DNA of 16,311 bases, taken from contig CAYJGK010000032.1 of the NCBI GenBank assembly GCA_964370065.1, positions 1 through 16,311 of the forward strand. Direction: 5' to 3'. Under the pieces are notes generated by a model, which worked only from the letters and a program-made list of their open reading frames with translations, ran no database searches and was not told the DNA's origin. Of this stretch, positions 14,466 to 16,311 are shown piece after piece (within the stretch, counting starts at the first letter, position 1; the number at the start of each line of letters is the position of its first letter). This stretch comes from CAMQRS01 sp964370065. Lineage in GTDB: Bacteria; Bacillota_I; Bacilli_A; Erysipelotrichales; Erysipelotrichaceae. Both the position numbers and the translations under genes were made by a program.

Positions 14466-14479
14466 TAACATGCTATACT
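14450..14479 (+). promoter_or_regulatory. Promoter of the two-component operon
   Basis: A -35-like TTGAGA (14450-14455), an 18-bp spacer and a -10 TATACT (14474-14479) preceded by TGC (extended -10). The -35 coincides with a TTGAG operator half-site and a second half-site lies in the spacer, so the regulator could repress or activate its own operon. A TATAAT at 14479-14484 is an alternative -10. Confidence 0.6.
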
Positions 14480-14506
14480 ATAATTAAGAAAGAAAGAAGG
14501 GATACT

Positions 14507-15190
14507 ATGATACAAATATTAATTGTAGAAGATGATTTACAATTAAATCAACTATATAGTAGAGCATTACAAAATGAAGGATACCAAACAATTAGTGCAA
14601 CTAATGGCATACAAGCATTCGATATACTTGAATTGCATCATATCGATTTAATTATTAGCGATTTGATGATGCCAGAAATGGATGGTATTAGTTTGATTGA
14701 TCATTTACGATTATCTAATTATGCCATGCCTGTTTTAATCATAAGTGCAAAAAGTGCATTGCATGATAAAAAGCAAGGATTTCAGGTAGGTGCAGACGAT
14801 TATATGGTCAAACCTATTGATGTGAACGAAATGATTTGGCGTATTGAAGCGCTATTAAGGCGAAGCAATTTAACTAACACTAAAACAATCACATATAAAA
14901 ACACTACATTAGATAGTGATTCATTAACTGTACATAGCCCACAAGGTAACTTGCAGTTAGTGAACAAAGAGTTCATGCTATTATTCAAATTATTGAGTTC
15001 ACCTAATAAAGTGTACACTAGAATGCAATTAATGAATGAAATTTGGGGACCTGGTAGTGAGAGTGATACACATACATTAGATGTTCATATTTCAAGATTA
15101 AGAGAAAAATTTAAAGATAATGAAGACTTCAAAATTATAACTATTCGTGGTTTAGGTTATAAAATAGGAGAAAAAAATAATGAAACGTAG
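14507..15190 (+). CDS. OmpR/PhoB-family response regulator
   Basis: This cytoplasmic transcription factor is activated by phosphorylation. The 227-aa protein has an N-terminal receiver domain with acidic pocket E8/D9/D10, phospho-acceptor D52 in SDLMMPEMDG, switch residue S80 and K102-P103. A C-terminal winged-helix domain (about 130-223) carries the recognition-helix region TLDVHISRLREK and the wing IRGLGYKIG. GAAGG stands 6 bases before the ATG. The gene overlaps the kinase gene by 11 bases, so the pair is cotranscribed and coupled. Its probable targets are its own promoter and the divergent ABC transporter, through the 11-bp-phased array just upstream. No key residue is missing. Confidence 0.97.
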   Translation: MIQILIVEDDLQLNQLYSRALQNEGYQTISATNGIQAFDILELHHIDLIISDLMMPEMDGISLIDHLRLSNYAMPVLIISAKSALHDKKQGFQVGADDYMVKPIDVNEMIWRIEALLRRSNLTNTKTITYKNTTLDSDSLTVHSPQGNLQLVNKEFMLLFKLLSSPNKVYTRMQLMNEIWGPGSESDTHTLDVHISRLREKFKDNEDFKIITIRGLGYKIGEKNNET

Positions 15191-16229
15191 ACATGTTCGT
15201 ATGGCAATTGTTTTTACTTTTATATTTATCTTAATTACTATTACAACCTTTTTATTAGCTGCTTTTATTAATTCCGTTTTATACCATTACAACATTGTAA
15301 TTGATAAAGATCCACGCCATGTCTTACTCATATTCATCGTTGTCAGTATTGTAATCTCTTCTGTATTATCTCTATTGTTTGGGAAAAAAATGTTCAAAAC
15401 CATACATGTATTGAACGAAGCCACTAAAGAAATTGCAAACGGTAATTACAATATTCAAATCCATCAGGATAGTCGTGCCATAGAATTACATTCACTAATT
15501 AACAACTTTAATAAAATGGCTAGAGATTTAGCTAACAATGAAATTATGCGTAATGATTTCATTGAGAATGTATCTCATGAATTTAAAACGCCACTTGCTT
15601 CTATACAAGGTTATGCTAACTTATTATCAAATCCAGATCTAAAAGAAAATGAGCGCATTGATTGTATTTTAAAAATACAAGATAGTAGTGAGCGTTTGTC
15701 TAACTTAACACAACATATCTTATTATTATCTAAATTAGAAAACCAAGAACTAGGCATCACAAAAGAATCGTTTTCTTTAACTTCTCAAATACAAGATGTT
15801 ATTTTAGATTTTGAATGGCAATGGGCTTCTAAAGATATACAACTTGACTTAGACTTACAGGAAGTGGAAGTATTGGCTAATCGTGACTTGTTATATCAAG
15901 TTTGGCAAAACTTATTCTTAAATGCTATCCACTTTAGTCAACCCACTCAATCCATTCAATTTATTATGCGAGAAAGTCAAGATTATGTAACTATAACCAT
16001 CCAAGATTATGGTTGTGGTATGAGTGAAGAAACAATATCTCATATCTTTGATAAATTTTATCAAGCCGATTCATCGCGCACTCACAAAGGGAATGGATTA
16101 GGACTGGCATTAGTACAAAGAATTATCGATTTACATCAAGGTTCTATTCAAGTCATTAGTAAAATAGATAGAGGGAGTACATTCATTATTACCTTACCAA
16201 TTATGTATAATCATCACTTTTCGAATTAG
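15180..16229 (+). CDS. Sensor histidine kinase with minimal extracytoplasmic loop
   Basis: This membrane kinase, partner of the preceding response regulator, is 349 aa. It has two transmembrane helices (about 8-35 and 48-67) joined by only about 12 residues, a HAMP-like linker (about 68-120), and a HisKA domain with phospho-acceptor H133 in SHEFKTP. The HATPase domain has an N-box (N244, N248), G1 DYGCG (276-280), an F-box (F290, F293) and G2 GNGLGL (304-309). The ATG lies inside the end of the regulator gene, with GGAG 9 bases upstream. With almost no outside domain it probably senses within the membrane or through a partner. The divergently encoded ABC transporter, with its large outside domain, is the obvious candidate. 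Confidence 0.96.
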   Translation: MKRRHVRMAIVFTFIFILITITTFLLAAFINSVLYHYNIVIDKDPRHVLLIFIVVSIVISSVLSLLFGKKMFKTIHVLNEATKEIANGNYNIQIHQDSRAIELHSLINNFNKMARDLANNEIMRNDFIENVSHEFKTPLASIQGYANLLSNPDLKENERIDCILKIQDSSERLSNLTQHILLLSKLENQELGITKESFSLTSQIQDVILDFEWQWASKDIQLDLDLQEVEVLANRDLLYQVWQNLFLNAIHFSQPTQSIQFIMRESQDYVTITIQDYGCGMSEETISHIFDKFYQADSSRTHKGNGLGLALVQRIIDLHQGSIQVISKIDRGSTFIITLPIMYNHHFSN

Positions 16230-16244
16230 AAGAGTGATTTTTTT
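16213..16244 (+). terminator. Terminator of the two-component operon
   Basis: ATCACTTTTC (16213-16222) and GAAGAGTGAT (16229-16238) form a 10-bp stem with one U-G and a 6-nt loop, then a run of T's to 16244. The kinase stop codon TAG lies in the loop and stem, so translation ends within the hairpin. Confidence 0.88.
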
Positions 16245-16246
16245 AT

Positions 16247-16274
16247 AAAAAAAGACCATCCATATGGATGATCT
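16247..16274 (-). terminator. Leftward terminator of a gene beyond the right edge
   Basis: Read leftward, AGATCATCC and GGATGGTCT form a 9-bp stem with one U-G and an ATAT loop, followed by seven T. In the rightward RNA the same pair would be C-A, so it serves a leftward gene. It closely resembles the tuf terminator. Confidence 0.82.
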
Positions 16275-16297
16275 GATTTCTCGTGCGTAAATATTGA

Positions 16298-16311
16298 TTA
16301 ACGTTTTGAGA
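16298..16311 (-). CDS. Possible C-terminal end of an unseen leftward gene
   Basis: In one leftward frame the last visible codons read S-K-R-stop (TAA at 16298-16300), 23 bases before the leftward terminator stem. This spacing resembles that at tuf. The other two frames run through the terminator. Three residues do not allow a family assignment. Confidence 0.25.

Overview
The window looks like chromosomal DNA of an AT-rich, low-GC Bacillota (Firmicutes). The signs are strong AGGAGG ribosome-binding sites, A/T-rich intergenic DNA, U-tailed terminator hairpins, tRNA genes with the CCA end encoded, and a compact rpsL-rpsG-fusA-tuf operon. The protein flavour (EF-Tu, an AIM24 protein, a MacB-like transporter fused to its ATPase) would suit the Erysipelotrichia, but that is an impression, not a proof. 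I see no phage, insertion sequence, CRISPR array or rRNA gene.

Layout, left to right. (1) 1-260: a leftward tRNA-Cys/tRNA-Leu operon with its own promoter and terminator. (2) 271-5285: a leftward operon sbcD-sbcC-flavin oxidoreductase. The sbcD stop abuts the sbcC start, and the oxidoreductase follows sbcC after 17 bases. (3) 5366-5771: two tandem rightward tRNA-Glu(UUC) units, each with promoter, leader hairpin, tRNA and terminator. (4) 5776-6616: a leftward AIM24-family gene. (5) 6735-7019: a rightward tRNA-Ile(GAU)/tRNA-Ala(UGC) operon. (6) 7020-7355: a gene-free stretch with an unassigned rightward terminator. (7) 7356-11823: the leftward str operon, coding for ribosomal proteins S12 and S7 and elongation factors G and Tu. 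(8) 11843-16244: a leftward MacB-like ABC transporter divergent from a rightward response regulator/histidine kinase pair. (9) A leftward terminator near the right edge implies another gene just outside.

Most of the window is housekeeping: translation, DNA end processing and tRNA supply. The accessory part is the module at 11.8-16.2 kb. Its divergent promoter region (14402-14465) holds six CTCAA/TTGAG half-sites, phased at exactly 11 bp within each orientation group and arranged around one dyad. This is the spacing expected for an OmpR-family regulator and implies that the regulator controls both the transporter and its own operon. The kinase has almost no extracytoplasmic loop, while the transporter has a domain of about 400 residues with methionine-rich patches, so the transporter may itself do the sensing.

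The other notable signal is the tRNA-Glu pair. From just after the leader hairpin to the terminator the copies are nearly identical, while the promoter spacer and the hairpin have diverged. The hairpin stem is nevertheless kept by a compensatory change.
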